A stretch of DNA of 47,879 nucleotides. Source: a virus. The stretch lies in the IMG/VR virus record IMGVR_UViG_3300046804_001595, positions 1-47,879 of that record, one strand, 5' to 3'. Every line of letters starts with the position of its first letter. Within the stretch, counting starts at the first letter, position 1. The translations under genes and the position numbers were made by a program. Below the pieces are notes generated by a model. The model made no database searches, had not been told where the DNA came from, and saw nothing but the letters and a program-made list of their open reading frames with translations. Positions 40,018 to 46,334 of the stretch are shown piece by piece.

Positions 40018-40494
40018 ATGTCTTACATTACGCATCATGGATACGGTTATTCTAAACGCCTCTGTGAGGACGTTTCCGTTTGGTTTTTAGACAAGTTCTT
40101 TCCACGCCATAAGATTGTAGTAGAGATCCTTCATCGTGGTTTGAAGCGTGAAGGTGTAAATGGTTACTGTGACATGGTTGGATATGCTTATCGCCCTCGT
40201 GAGTTTCTGATTGAACTTGATACTTACATGGATGAGGAGTTGTACATACAAACTCTTTTGCATGAACTGACGCACCTGCGGCAGTGGGTAGTGGGTTCGC
40301 TGCGGTTTCGTTATGGAAAATTGTGTTATTCTAAAGAACCAGTTGAAAAGTATGAGTATTGGTTTCAACCACATGAAATAGAGGCACGGGAGCAAGAAGA
40401 AACACTATATCTGGAGTACCTGCTGGAAACACGGGGTGTGCCAGTCCCACAAGTGGTACAGTTCTTCCCCAACCGCCTGCTGCAGGCAGTATAA
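40018..40494 (+). CDS. SprT-like zinc metalloprotease family protein
   Basis: 158 residues from ATG at 40018. Upstream in-frame starts (39889, 39916) lie inside the previous gene and would add a hydrophobic stretch, so an N-terminally anchored form is possible. The zinc motif LLHELTHLRQW (HExxH, 82-86) and a downstream acidic HEIEAREQE (119-127) that could supply the third ligand are visible. SprT-type proteins act on DNA-protein crosslinks; phage versions are small. The gene is in a GC-richer patch. Confidence 0.65.
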   Translation: MSYITHHGYGYSKRLCEDVSVWFLDKFFPRHKIVVEILHRGLKREGVNGYCDMVGYAYRPREFLIELDTYMDEELYIQTLLHELTHLRQWVVGSLRFRYGKLCYSKEPVEKYEYWFQPHEIEAREQEETLYLEYLLETRGVPVPQVVQFFPNRLLQAV

Positions 40495-40495
40495 T
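40451..40495 (+). promoter_or_regulatory. Box/-10 cassette 7 inside the SprT-like gene end
   Basis: AAGTGGTACA at 40451 and TATAAT at 40490, 39 nt apart; a short GCCTG/CAGGC inverted repeat lies between. Downstream TACAAGGTAATCAA is repeated at 42117 almost exactly. It lies at the end of the coding frame, like cassette 5. Confidence 0.55.
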
Positions 40496-40518
40496 TACAA
40501 GGTAATCAACAAACGCTC

Positions 40519-40716
40519 ATGACCACACGCCAGCAAATGATTGCAAACATCGAAAAAATGGTTGAAGCAAACAAATTGTTTCACGCTATGGATAATGAAA
40601 ATCAACAAGAACTTCTTGAAAACTTCTACTCTGAAGATTGTCACGGTAATATTTCTTGGGATGATTATGTGTTTTCAAATTGCTTTTTGAACGAACTTAC
40701 CGAAGGTAACAACTGA
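40519..40716 (+). CDS. Hypothetical acidic protein
   Basis: 65 residues (QMIANIEKMVEANKLFHAMD, 'NISWDDYVFSNCFLNEL'). First gene behind cassette 7. Unknown. Confidence 0.5.
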   Translation: MTTRQQMIANIEKMVEANKLFHAMDNENQQELLENFYSEDCHGNISWDDYVFSNCFLNELTEGNN

Positions 40717-40718
40717 TC

Positions 40719-40877
40719 ATGATTACTGACACCACGCAGGACGCACAACTCCGACGCACGATCACGAAAAGAGTAGAGCAAATGGATCTGCGCTTGCTGC
40801 AACGTATTGCTTATGAAGTGCGTTGTGAAGAAATGGGCATTCGCCCTGATGGTTGGAAACTCTATCCCGAAAATTGA
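40719..40877 (+). CDS. Hypothetical basic/helical protein
   Basis: 52 residues (ITDTTQDAQLRRTITKRVEQ, 'RIAYEVRCEEMGIRPDGW'). The start lies 2 nt after the previous stop, in the context TGATCATG, which is repeated at the following gene boundary. Unknown. Confidence 0.5.
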   Translation: MITDTTQDAQLRRTITKRVEQMDLRLLQRIAYEVRCEEMGIRPDGWKLYPEN

Positions 40878-40879
40878 TC

Positions 40880-41083
40880 ATGAAACTCTCCAACACTTCT
40901 GTTTCCAAGATTGCCGATGCACTCAAACTTGCAGTGATCAACTACATTTATGAGGATCCTGAATATTCAGAATACATGCACGGTGCTGTGATTGAGGGTA
41001 TTCGTAGTGTAATGGGTGATATGGATGATGATTTACTTTTTGAGATTGGTATGCTAGTATTTGATCGTATTGAATTGAGTTAA
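40880..41083 (+). CDS. Hypothetical protein
   Basis: 67 residues (KLSNTSVSKIADALKLAVIN, acidic end DDDLLFEIGMLVFDRIELS). TGATCATG boundary as above. Unknown; helical. Confidence 0.5.
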   Translation: MKLSNTSVSKIADALKLAVINYIYEDPEYSEYMHGAVIEGIRSVMGDMDDDLLFEIGMLVFDRIELS

Positions 41084-41394
41084 TGATTGGACTGATTGTT
41101 GGACTTACCTGTGGAATCGCAACATTTTATGGTGTAGGCGATGGTTTTCATGGTCAAAAAACCGCAAATGGCGAAAGATTTGATGCTTATCGTTGGACTG
41201 CTGCTCATCCTTACTTACCTATGGGAAGTAAAATTAGAGTCACAAACCAAGACAACCTCAAACAAGTGATTGTGAGAGTCAATGATCGTGGTCCATATTC
41301 ACACGCAGACCTAGATCTTTCTTATGCCGCATTCGCTCATATTGAATCCACAAGCAAGGGTAATGCTGTTGTATGTTGGAGAGTTGTGGGGTGA
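41083..41394 (+). CDS. RlpA-like double-psi beta-barrel protein
   Basis: 103 residues. An N-terminal hydrophobic segment (MIGLIVGLTCGIATF) could export it. 'GERFDAYRWTAAHPYLPMGS', 'IRVTNQDNLKQVIVRVNDRG', 'PYSHADLDLSYAAFAHI' is the RlpA barrel, with H42 and D68, the pair used by lytic-transglycosylase members of the family. In bacteria RlpA trims naked peptidoglycan at septa. Here it may weaken the cell wall for release or entry. The next two genes encode a membrane and a secreted protein. Confidence 0.75.
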   Translation: MIGLIVGLTCGIATFYGVGDGFHGQKTANGERFDAYRWTAAHPYLPMGSKIRVTNQDNLKQVIVRVNDRGPYSHADLDLSYAAFAHIESTSKGNAVVCWRVVG

Positions 41395-41519
41395 ACAAGG
41401 ATAAACTCTATGTTATACTTACCCTTGTTGTATTTTTTCTACTTGACATTGCTGTGATAATTGGTATATTATTATACGGTAAGGCAAACTTTACTGAACT
41501 GATCAAACACCTCAAATGA
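41391..41519 (+). CDS. Small membrane protein (GTG start)
   Basis: 42 residues with one transmembrane helix (YVILTLVVFFLLDIAVIIGI). The GTG overlaps the preceding stop, and the TGA overlaps the next ATG. Possibly a spanin- or holin-like helper of the RlpA-like protein; this is a guess from context. Confidence 0.5.
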   Translation: MNKDKLYVILTLVVFFLLDIAVIIGILLYGKANFTELIKHLK

Positions 41520-41902
41520 AAAAGTTTCTTCCTATTCTTTTCCTTCTGTTCTCTTCTCCTGCCTTTGCTCAGGACCAAACCACAGTACAAAAGAAAGAGT
41601 ATCGTCCTTTTCGTTATGAAACTCCTTGTGTGTTAGAATCGGGTATTCAAACTTATCCTGATGTCTGTGTGGTGATTGAAACCCGTGAGGAAGGTGGAGC
41701 ACTTCGCACTCGTAATATTTTCTCTAACAAACATTCCCTGACTATTAAAGGTCGCTTTGATAAAGAGAAAGGATATATGACCTGGGATAGTCATAATAAG
41801 TTTGAATATAAATGGGAGTATAAAGTTGGTGGAAATCAAGAATTTGGTGCTTGGACTTATGTGATGCCTGGTTTTCTAGTACAAAATGTTAGTTGGGATT
41901 AA
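41516..41902 (+). CDS. Secreted protein with signal peptide
   Basis: 128 residues. MKKFLPILFLLFSSPAFAQD is a clear Sec signal peptide with an AFA|Q cleavage site. The mature part is beta-rich with two Cys (CVLESGIQTYPDVCVV) that may form a periplasmic disulphide. With the RlpA-like and membrane genes it forms an envelope-directed trio. Confidence 0.6.
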   Translation: MKKFLPILFLLFSSPAFAQDQTTVQKKEYRPFRYETPCVLESGIQTYPDVCVVIETREEGGALRTRNIFSNKHSLTIKGRFDKEKGYMTWDSHNKFEYKWEYKVGGNQEFGAWTYVMPGFLVQNVSWD

Positions 41903-41904
41903 AA

Positions 41905-42108
41905 ATGACTGAAATATCTGTAAATCTAAATGTGCATGAGATGGGTATTCTCCTTTCTGCAATTCAAAATCTAGAAAATGTTGATGAACTTCGCCTCTCC
42001 AGAGAGTATGGAAGTGCATCGGCACTGTATAACAAACTGTATTCTCTCTGGGAACAGATGGACAGATCGCAAACTGGACTACGGTACGACGTGGTGCCCT
42101 CGTTCTGA
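41905..42108 (+). CDS. Conserved small hypothetical protein
   Basis: 67 residues (TEISVNLNVHEMGILLSAIQ, 'SALYNKLYSLWEQMD'), helical. Start placed at the ATG behind AAAA because a TTG 12 nt upstream is inside the previous gene. Its end carries a cassette. Confidence 0.5.
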   Translation: MTEISVNLNVHEMGILLSAIQNLENVDELRLSREYGSASALYNKLYSLWEQMDRSQTGLRYDVVPSF

Positions 42109-42116
42109 TCTATAAT
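42072..42116 (+). promoter_or_regulatory. Box/-10 cassette 8
   Basis: AACTGGACTA at 42072 and TATAAT at 42111, 39 nt apart, mostly within coding sequence; a weak GGTAC/GTGCC stem lies between. Followed by TACAAGGTAATCAA as at cassette 7. Confidence 0.55.
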
Positions 42117-42141
42117 TACAAGGTAATCAAGGGAACGCCCC

Positions 42142-42402
42142 ATGCAGATGCCGCAACTGACCAGCAAGGACGGCAACATGATTGTTGACTTTTATCCCGT
42201 GAAGACTCCCTTTGGTGATATTTCTGAAACCTGGGTTCTCCGTGCCGTAACCTTTGCTCCTCATGGTCAAGTATCTAAGAAGTTTCTCAATAAAGTAGAA
42301 ATGCTTTTGGATATTCGTGAGCGCATGGCATACGGTTATGCTCAAACTGGCGACAACTCTAATCTTCCTCAACTTGGAAATCCCATGGCAGGTGCTTGCT
42401 GA
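42142..42402 (+). CDS. Hypothetical protein
   Basis: 86 residues (QMPQLTSKDGNMIVDFYPVK, 'ISETWVLRAVTFAPHGQVSK'). First gene behind cassette 8. Alpha/beta; unknown. Confidence 0.5.
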   Translation: MQMPQLTSKDGNMIVDFYPVKTPFGDISETWVLRAVTFAPHGQVSKKFLNKVEMLLDIRERMAYGYAQTGDNSNLPQLGNPMAGAC

Positions 42403-42551
42403 TGAAAACTCCCTACTGGTTCTTTTTTGTGATTGCCATTCTCATGTACAATGGTCTGATGGCAAGTCGTGATAAAAAAATGTTTGAGGCATATGATAAA
42501 GTCTGTGCCGAACTTTCTCAATCTAATCCAAATTGCCGATACGCAAAATGA
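42402..42551 (+). CDS. Small membrane protein
   Basis: 49 residues with one N-terminal hydrophobic helix (YWFFFVIAILMYNGLMA) and a short tail with two Cys. Overlaps neighbours at both ends. Confidence 0.5.
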   Translation: MKTPYWFFFVIAILMYNGLMASRDKKMFEAYDKVCAELSQSNPNCRYAK

Positions 42552-42760
42552 ACAAAGACGACATCAAACAATTTATCAAAGCATTCATGGATTTCAGCAA
42601 ACATGCAGAAGTTCAGGAAATGTATCATAATGCCAAACAAGAATATTTGCAATATGAACTGCGTAAACAAGAATCTAAAATGATTATTGAAAGCGAACTT
42701 GAAAGAAAAGCGGCAGAACTGGAAGTGACTGTTGATTATTATCTTGCGGAGTTTGTATGA
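42548..42760 (+). CDS. Hypothetical helical protein
   Basis: 70 residues, highly charged (NKDDIKQFIKAFMDFSKHAE, 'MIIESELERKAAELEV'). Coupled on both sides. Confidence 0.5.
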   Translation: MNKDDIKQFIKAFMDFSKHAEVQEMYHNAKQEYLQYELRKQESKMIIESELERKAAELEVTVDYYLAEFV

Positions 42761-42876
42761 TTACGTTTCTATTTGCGTTTGCAGGTTCTATGATTGGTGG
42801 TATTGTAATCAATTACATTTTGAATGCAAACAATCCAAATTGGGAAGAACCGATTAATTATGAACCAAAAGACTAA
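42757..42876 (+). CDS. Small membrane protein
   Basis: 39 residues, mostly one transmembrane helix (ITFLFAFAGSMIGGIVINYI). The GxxxG-like spacing suggests helix pairing. Overlaps the next gene by 17 nt. Confidence 0.45.
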   Translation: MITFLFAFAGSMIGGIVINYILNANNPNWEEPINYEPKD

Positions 42877-43030
42877 ACTAATTCTAGCACTTCAACAGAT
42901 TGATAATCTTACCTCTCTTCTGAATGGTAATGAGTATCAATCTTTTTTGTATTCACATTTGATCAGTATGAAATGTGAACTTGACCGCCAATTGACAAAT
43001 TTCAAACATTCAACTACAATTAAGGAGTAA
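42860..43030 (+). CDS. Hypothetical protein
   Basis: 56 residues (NQKTKLILALQQIDNLTSLL, helical). Ends with an AAGGAG that can serve the next gene. Confidence 0.45.
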   Translation: MNQKTKLILALQQIDNLTSLLNGNEYQSFLYSHLISMKCELDRQLTNFKHSTTIKE

Positions 43031-43043
43031 TTTAAAACAACAA

Positions 43044-43274
43044 ATGAAGTATCTTTACATCGTAACCTACTGGGTTCCTTTTCCTTCTTCCGAATATGGT
43101 GGCACGGTAAGTTTGATTGCAGAGTCCGATGCCGAAGCATTTGAAATTCTTTCAAACTCTGATGACTTTGATGATAGTTACACAGATCGTATTATGGAAC
43201 GTGTGGTGAATGCACACAAGTTTGCACTTGCTAATGAAGAGAATTCCCGTATTATTGATATTTTCATTACATGA
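43044..43274 (+). CDS. Hypothetical protein
   Basis: 76 residues, alpha/beta (KYLYIVTYWVPFPSSEYGGT, 'VSLIAESDAEAFEILSNSDD'). The AAGGAG of the preceding gene end lies about 15 nt upstream, and the sequence pattern resembles small stress-like phage proteins. Unknown. Confidence 0.5.
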   Translation: MKYLYIVTYWVPFPSSEYGGTVSLIAESDAEAFEILSNSDDFDDSYTDRIMERVVNAHKFALANEENSRIIDIFIT

Positions 43275-43277
43275 ACC

Positions 43278-43520
43278 ATGATCTACAATCCACAAGTCAA
43301 TGATTATGTAAAGTGGAATGATGGTAAGGGCGTAGAAGGTTGGGTGTATTTCAAATGTAAGGACTACATCACAATTGAACGATCAGTACGCCCTAAAGAT
43401 TGTGAAAACTATGAGGCATGTTGTCTTCATGCAAACGAAAGATTACTTGTTCTTTGCTATTCAAATCAGTGGAATGAATTAGAATATATCAAATCAAGAG
43501 AAACAGTTTATGAAACCTAA
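43278..43520 (+). CDS. Hypothetical protein
   Basis: 80 residues (NPQVNDYVKWNDGKGVEGWV, 'RPKDCENYEACCLHANERLL'). The N-terminus looks like a small SH3-type barrel ('VxWxxGxGxEGWVxF'), and I recall such proteins in cyanomyoviruses. Unknown function. Confidence 0.5.
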   Translation: MIYNPQVNDYVKWNDGKGVEGWVYFKCKDYITIERSVRPKDCENYEACCLHANERLLVLCYSNQWNELEYIKSRETVYET

Positions 43521-43782
43521 GAACCCATGGAGATGGTGGGCGAAAGCATTGGGAGAGAAAGCATCCAAATGTGATAAAGAGTCTGATAGAGTTGCACTGA
43601 TCCGAACTGTGATCTTTGCAACTTATTTGATTACCAACTGTTTCATTATTGCTGGTGTGATACGTCACTGGAATGATGAAACAACAATTGAAGTTCTCAT
43701 TGAAATTCCCCATGAAGTACCAAGTTATCTACACCAAGAACAAAAAAAAGAAAGTTTCCAAACAGGTCGCAACTTTCTATAA
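43510..43782 (+). CDS. Small membrane protein with extended C-terminus
   Basis: 90 residues: a Trp-rich basic N-terminus (KPKNPWRWWAKALGEKASKC), one transmembrane helix (TVIFATYLITNCFIIAGVI), then 'RHWNDE'. Relatives that I recall end near that point. The last ~30 residues run over the next gene in another frame, so a stop may have been lost. Confidence 0.55.
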   Translation: MKPKNPWRWWAKALGEKASKCDKESDRVALIRTVIFATYLITNCFIIAGVIRHWNDETTIEVLIEIPHEVPSYLHQEQKKESFQTGRNFL

Positions 43783-43867
43783 TATTGAAGACGCCATAAT
43801 GTGGGAAAACCGAATGAAAGAAAATGGTTGTATAGATATTGAAGTTGTACCATTGTTTTCCTTATGA
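43712..43867 (+). CDS. Conserved small cyanophage protein
   Basis: 51 residues from ATG at 43712 (KYQVIYTKNKKKKVSKQVAT, then 'FYNIEDAIMWENRM', ending in VVPLFSL). I recall a family with 'TATFYNIEDAxMWExxxK...EIVP'. It overlaps the membrane protein frame by 71 nt; both frames look coding. Confidence 0.55.
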   Translation: MKYQVIYTKNKKKKVSKQVATFYNIEDAIMWENRMKENGCIDIEVVPLFSL

Positions 43868-44145
43868 GTTCAAATCATACAGAATCATGCGATTCGTGTT
43901 CCAATGAAATGCCGTCTATTTCTCAACAAGGAATTAATTTCTCAAAAACAGTCTTTGATATTATTCAAGATACCATTAAGGGAAATGATCTTCTTGTAGA
44001 CAATTTTGAAAAACAAAGACGTTATAATATTTGTGAAGTCTGTGAATATTTCTTTCAACCACAAGCCAGATGTAAAAAATGTGGTTGTTTTATGGAAAAG
44101 AAGGTTGAATTCCGTGCTGCCAAATGTCCAATGAATAAGTGGTAA
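43864..44145 (+). CDS. Zinc-ribbon-like small protein, paralogue B
   Basis: 93 residues. Cys pattern CDSCSNEM near the N-terminus, then 'ICEVCEYFFQPQARCKKCGC' and 'AAKCPMNKW'. The second block has the spacing of the gene at 17830, confirming paralogy. The two lie 26 kb apart at the edges of different modules. Unknown role. Confidence 0.6.
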   Translation: MSSNHTESCDSCSNEMPSISQQGINFSKTVFDIIQDTIKGNDLLVDNFEKQRRYNICEVCEYFFQPQARCKKCGCFMEKKVEFRAAKCPMNKW

Positions 44146-44147
44146 AG

Positions 44148-44155
44148 AATAAATA
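44148..44155 (+). promoter_or_regulatory. Candidate T4-type late promoter (AATAAATA)
   Basis: An exact octamer 20 nt before the MKTFQEF gene. Confidence 0.5.
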
Positions 44156-44175
44156 AAAATAAAAGCAAAAAAACC

Positions 44176-44634
44176 ATGAAGACGTTTCAAGAGTTTCAGG
44201 AAAGTTATCGTGATCTCTCTGCCAGAGGTGGATTTGATCCAAGATTTGATCGTAAAGGAAAACCAGATCTAGAACGCGGACCAAACCGTTGGACAATCCC
44301 AGATCGTTCACCAACTCTTGGTATGGATAAAATGGCAAGAACACAATATAATGCAAGAGAAAGAATGCTCAGAAAATCTCCTTTAGGCACTACACCAGCA
44401 AGAGAACCAGTCGGTGAATCCAAAGGTGACGGTGCATCTCCTTATGAAGTCTACAAACCAAAACCACAACCAACAAATACTACACCACCACCTGCCGACT
44501 TCAGAGACAAGTATCTTCCAAAACAAACCAAACAGGCACAATTAGTTCCGCCGAAAACAAATACTCCTCTTGATCTTAGAAATCCTGGTGAAAAATTACG
44601 TGCTCTTCAAATTCTAAGAAAGCAACAAGGTTAG
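44176..44634 (+). CDS. Candidate capsid-targeted internal protein, MKTFQEFQES start
   Basis: 152 residues. MKTFQEFQESYRD is nearly the capsid-targeting peptide of T4 internal proteins (MKTYQEFIAEA); here gp21-type cleavage could follow the Glu of FQE|S. The rest is basic, Pro-rich and probably disordered (RKGKPDLERGPNRW, 'PKPQPTNTTPPPADFRDKYL'), fitting a packaged and injected protein. The late-type octamer upstream supports virion expression. Its end overlaps the convergent minus-strand gene by 4 nt. Confidence 0.6.
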   Translation: MKTFQEFQESYRDLSARGGFDPRFDRKGKPDLERGPNRWTIPDRSPTLGMDKMARTQYNARERMLRKSPLGTTPAREPVGESKGDGASPYEVYKPKPQPTNTTPPPADFRDKYLPKQTKQAQLVPPKTNTPLDLRNPGEKLRALQILRKQQG

Positions 44635-45377
44635 TTACGAACGTAAAACCACCAAGATCCTTTCCATGTATATTTTCCAGGATTCTTTAAACTCCTAAGA
44701 ATCCCTTGTTTATCTGTTGTTTCAAATGCTCTTAGTGCGGCATTTATACTCTCATACCGAACTTCAATCTGTTCGGTTTTTTTATTAACTGAAAATACTG
44801 CTCTTTTCTGATCTTTTTCTTCTATAATTTTCCATTTATGTCCATATGCAGTTCTACCTGTACGTGCTGCAAGTATAATGTTTGAATTGTTAATTGCTTT
44901 ACCAGTAACTTGTTCTGCTGCAACTCTTGCACTTTCATAGTCAGTGCATAGTCCAGTTTCTAGATTTTTACCACGTATCTTAAATCCAAAGTGTTTACCA
45001 TTTCCACGATTCTCTTCATTCCATTGAATAAGGTGTGGTGCCGCTTTGTATGAACGTGGTTTCTTTTCTTCTTTTTTTATTTCTTTAATTTCAACTGGTT
45101 GTATTACTTGTTTAATTATGTTATATTCTGGTTTATATTTTTCTATCCAATAGTTTGTTTTTGATTCAAATTCAGATTCATCACATTCATCCAGTTCTTT
45201 AATCATAAAATTGTGTATACCATACTCTCTGAATGCTTTATGTAATGGTTCAGAGGACATTCTTTTAGATTTCTCTATGTGTTGTACCCATTCCTTGTTC
45301 ATTGCAAGTGTGGTATTTCCTATGTACTTGTGTTCATTCTGTTTGTTGAGAATAAGGTAGATAATTCCTCTTTTCAT
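44631..45377 (-). CDS. GIY-YIG family endonuclease
   Basis: 248 residues, the only gene on the minus strand. GIIYLILNKQNEHKYIGNTT is the GIY-YIG core, followed by 'EWVQHIEKSKRMSSEPLHKA', the conserved Arg/His helix, and 'WIEKYKPEYNI' as in Seg-type nucleases. The C-terminal half has NUMOD/helix-type repeats ('DYESARVAAEQVTGKAINNS', 'YESINAALRAFETTDKQG') that bind DNA. No intron is visible around it, so it is likely a free-standing mobile nuclease. Opposite direction and convergent end suggest an insertion. Confidence 0.85.
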   Translation of the reverse strand: MKRGIIYLILNKQNEHKYIGNTTLAMNKEWVQHIEKSKRMSSEPLHKAFREYGIHNFMIKELDECDESEFESKTNYWIEKYKPEYNIIKQVIQPVEIKEIKKEEKKPRSYKAAPHLIQWNEENRGNGKHFGFKIRGKNLETGLCTDYESARVAAEQVTGKAINNSNIILAARTGRTAYGHKWKIIEEKDQKRAVFSVNKKTEQIEVRYESINAALRAFETTDKQGILRSLKNPGKYTWKGSWWFYVRN

Positions 45378-45513
45378 GGTGTATTGTATAGTGTTGTAAT
45401 TATATGTATTTCATGGTATTATGAATATATTTTATGGTGTATGATATTTTAAGGTTTTTGTTACTGGCGATACTTTTAGAGTATTATTGGTAAAAATTCT
45501 TATTTCTTTTGTA

Positions 45514-45676
45514 TAAATGCCTTTAATATCTTATAAATGCCTCTGAGTCTTTATAAATGCCTCTAAATGCCTCTAAATGCCTCTGAGTCTTTATAAATGC
45601 CTCTAAATGCCTCTGAGTCTTGTGAGTCTTTATAAATGCCTCTAAATGCCTCTAAATGCCTCTGAGTCTTGTGAGT
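45514..45676. repeat. 10-bp-phased tandem array of TAAATGCCTC
   Basis: TAAATGC begins at 45514, 45534, 45554, 45564, 45574, 45594, 45604, 45633, 45643 and 45653. Units TAAATGCCTC alternate with TGAGTCTTTA or a 19-nt spacer TGAGTCTTGTGAGTCTTTA. The ten-base phase places every copy on one helix face. Not CRISPR: units are far too short and there are no unique spacers. Confidence 0.85.
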
Positions 45677-45752
45677 TTAGCTTGCATACCATAAGACGCG
45701 CAATTTGTCAAGTTTTACCCCCGCCCAGGTCAGAAAACCCCCCATAAGGAGC

Positions 45753-45933
45753 TACGAGATCCGCACGAGACTCACAATACTCATAAGACTACGAGATCCG
45801 CACGAGATCGCATTACGAGATCTCATAATATAAGCATATCTTAACATTTGTATCATTATATGCATATATAACAGTATCATTATCTTGTACGAGATCTGGG
45901 CGAGCATTATGGGCTTGCGTTCTCTACGAGATC
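45753..45933. repeat. Iteron-like TACGAGATC repeats
   Basis: An 18-bp direct repeat TACGAGATCCGCACGAGA at 45753 and 45790, and single TACGAGATC copies at 45814, 45888 and 45925. Further ACGAG copies continue into the next gene. They flank an A+T-rich block at 45825-45885. Confidence 0.75.
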
Positions 45934-45943
45934 GTGTTACAAT
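45915..45943 (+). promoter_or_regulatory. Sigma-70-type promoter TTGCGT-N17-TACAAT
   Basis: -35 TTGCGT at 45915-45920 and -10 TACAAT at 45938-45943, with a TACGAGATC repeat filling the spacer; a repressor or activator on that repeat would control it. Confidence 0.6.
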
Positions 45944-45972
45944 ATACACACGTTCAACCATCACTACGAGTT

Positions 45973-46125
45973 ATGTACGACGATTACGAGAGCGATTATT
46001 ACGGGAATGATTGCAGTATCGATGAGGATTCGTACTACGAGAACACGCGAGATCTGCATGAGGACGACGATTATGCACGAGATGGGCAAGACTACGAGAG
46101 TCTTGCATATCGCCATTATGCATGA
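45973..46125 (+). CDS. Very acidic mini-protein
   Basis: 50 residues, dominated by Asp, Glu and Tyr (YDDYESDYYGNDCSIDEDSY, 'ENTRDLHEDDDYARDGQDYE'). The high negative charge is like DNA-mimic inhibitors, though the codons also echo the ACGAG repeats, so composition may partly reflect the repeat DNA. Unknown function. Confidence 0.5.
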   Translation: MYDDYESDYYGNDCSIDEDSYYENTRDLHEDDDYARDGQDYESLAYRHYA

Positions 46126-46155
46126 TAGAATACTCAAACATCGCACGAGATACAC

Positions 46156-46305
46156 ATGATCGCACAGAAACGCAAGGTAAGTGTCACTCTATACGTTGAG
46201 TGCTATGATGATCTAGATCTAGAGGATATCAATTGGCGTGAGGTTCTTGATCTACAGGGGGACGAGAATGTACATGCTAGCATCAAAGATCTAGATCCAT
46301 TCTGA
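46156..46305 (+). CDS. Conserved small cyanophage protein
   Basis: 49 residues (KRKVSVTLYVECYDDLDLED, 'INWREVLDLQGDENVHASIK'). I recall the 'DDLDLExxNWREVLDLQGDExVxxxIKDLDPF' pattern from cyanophages. Function unknown. Confidence 0.6.
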   Translation: MIAQKRKVSVTLYVECYDDLDLEDINWREVLDLQGDENVHASIKDLDPF

Positions 46306-46334
46306 TTATGTGACAGTCTCATAAGCGGCACAAG

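Larger units (their letters stand above)
45378..45972. other. Gene-free stretch upstream of the GIY-YIG gene
   Basis: 595 nt without a convincing gene. The left third is A+T-rich (TATATTTTATGG-like) and should hold the GIY-YIG promoter. The middle holds a 10-bp-phased array. The right third holds ACGAGATC repeats and the promoter of the acidic mini-protein. Confidence 0.6.

Noticed and set aside
44631-45377. Intron-encoded homing endonuclease interrupting a gene
   Set aside because: Flanking genes are intact and on the other strand, so no split gene is visible; kept as a free-standing nuclease.
45514-45676. CRISPR array
   Set aside because: Units are 10 bp with no unique spacers and no cas genes; it is a simple phased tandem array.
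45964-46165. Two minus-strand frames over the acidic mini-protein
   Set aside because: They mirror the GA-rich repeats; the plus frame has a promoter in place.
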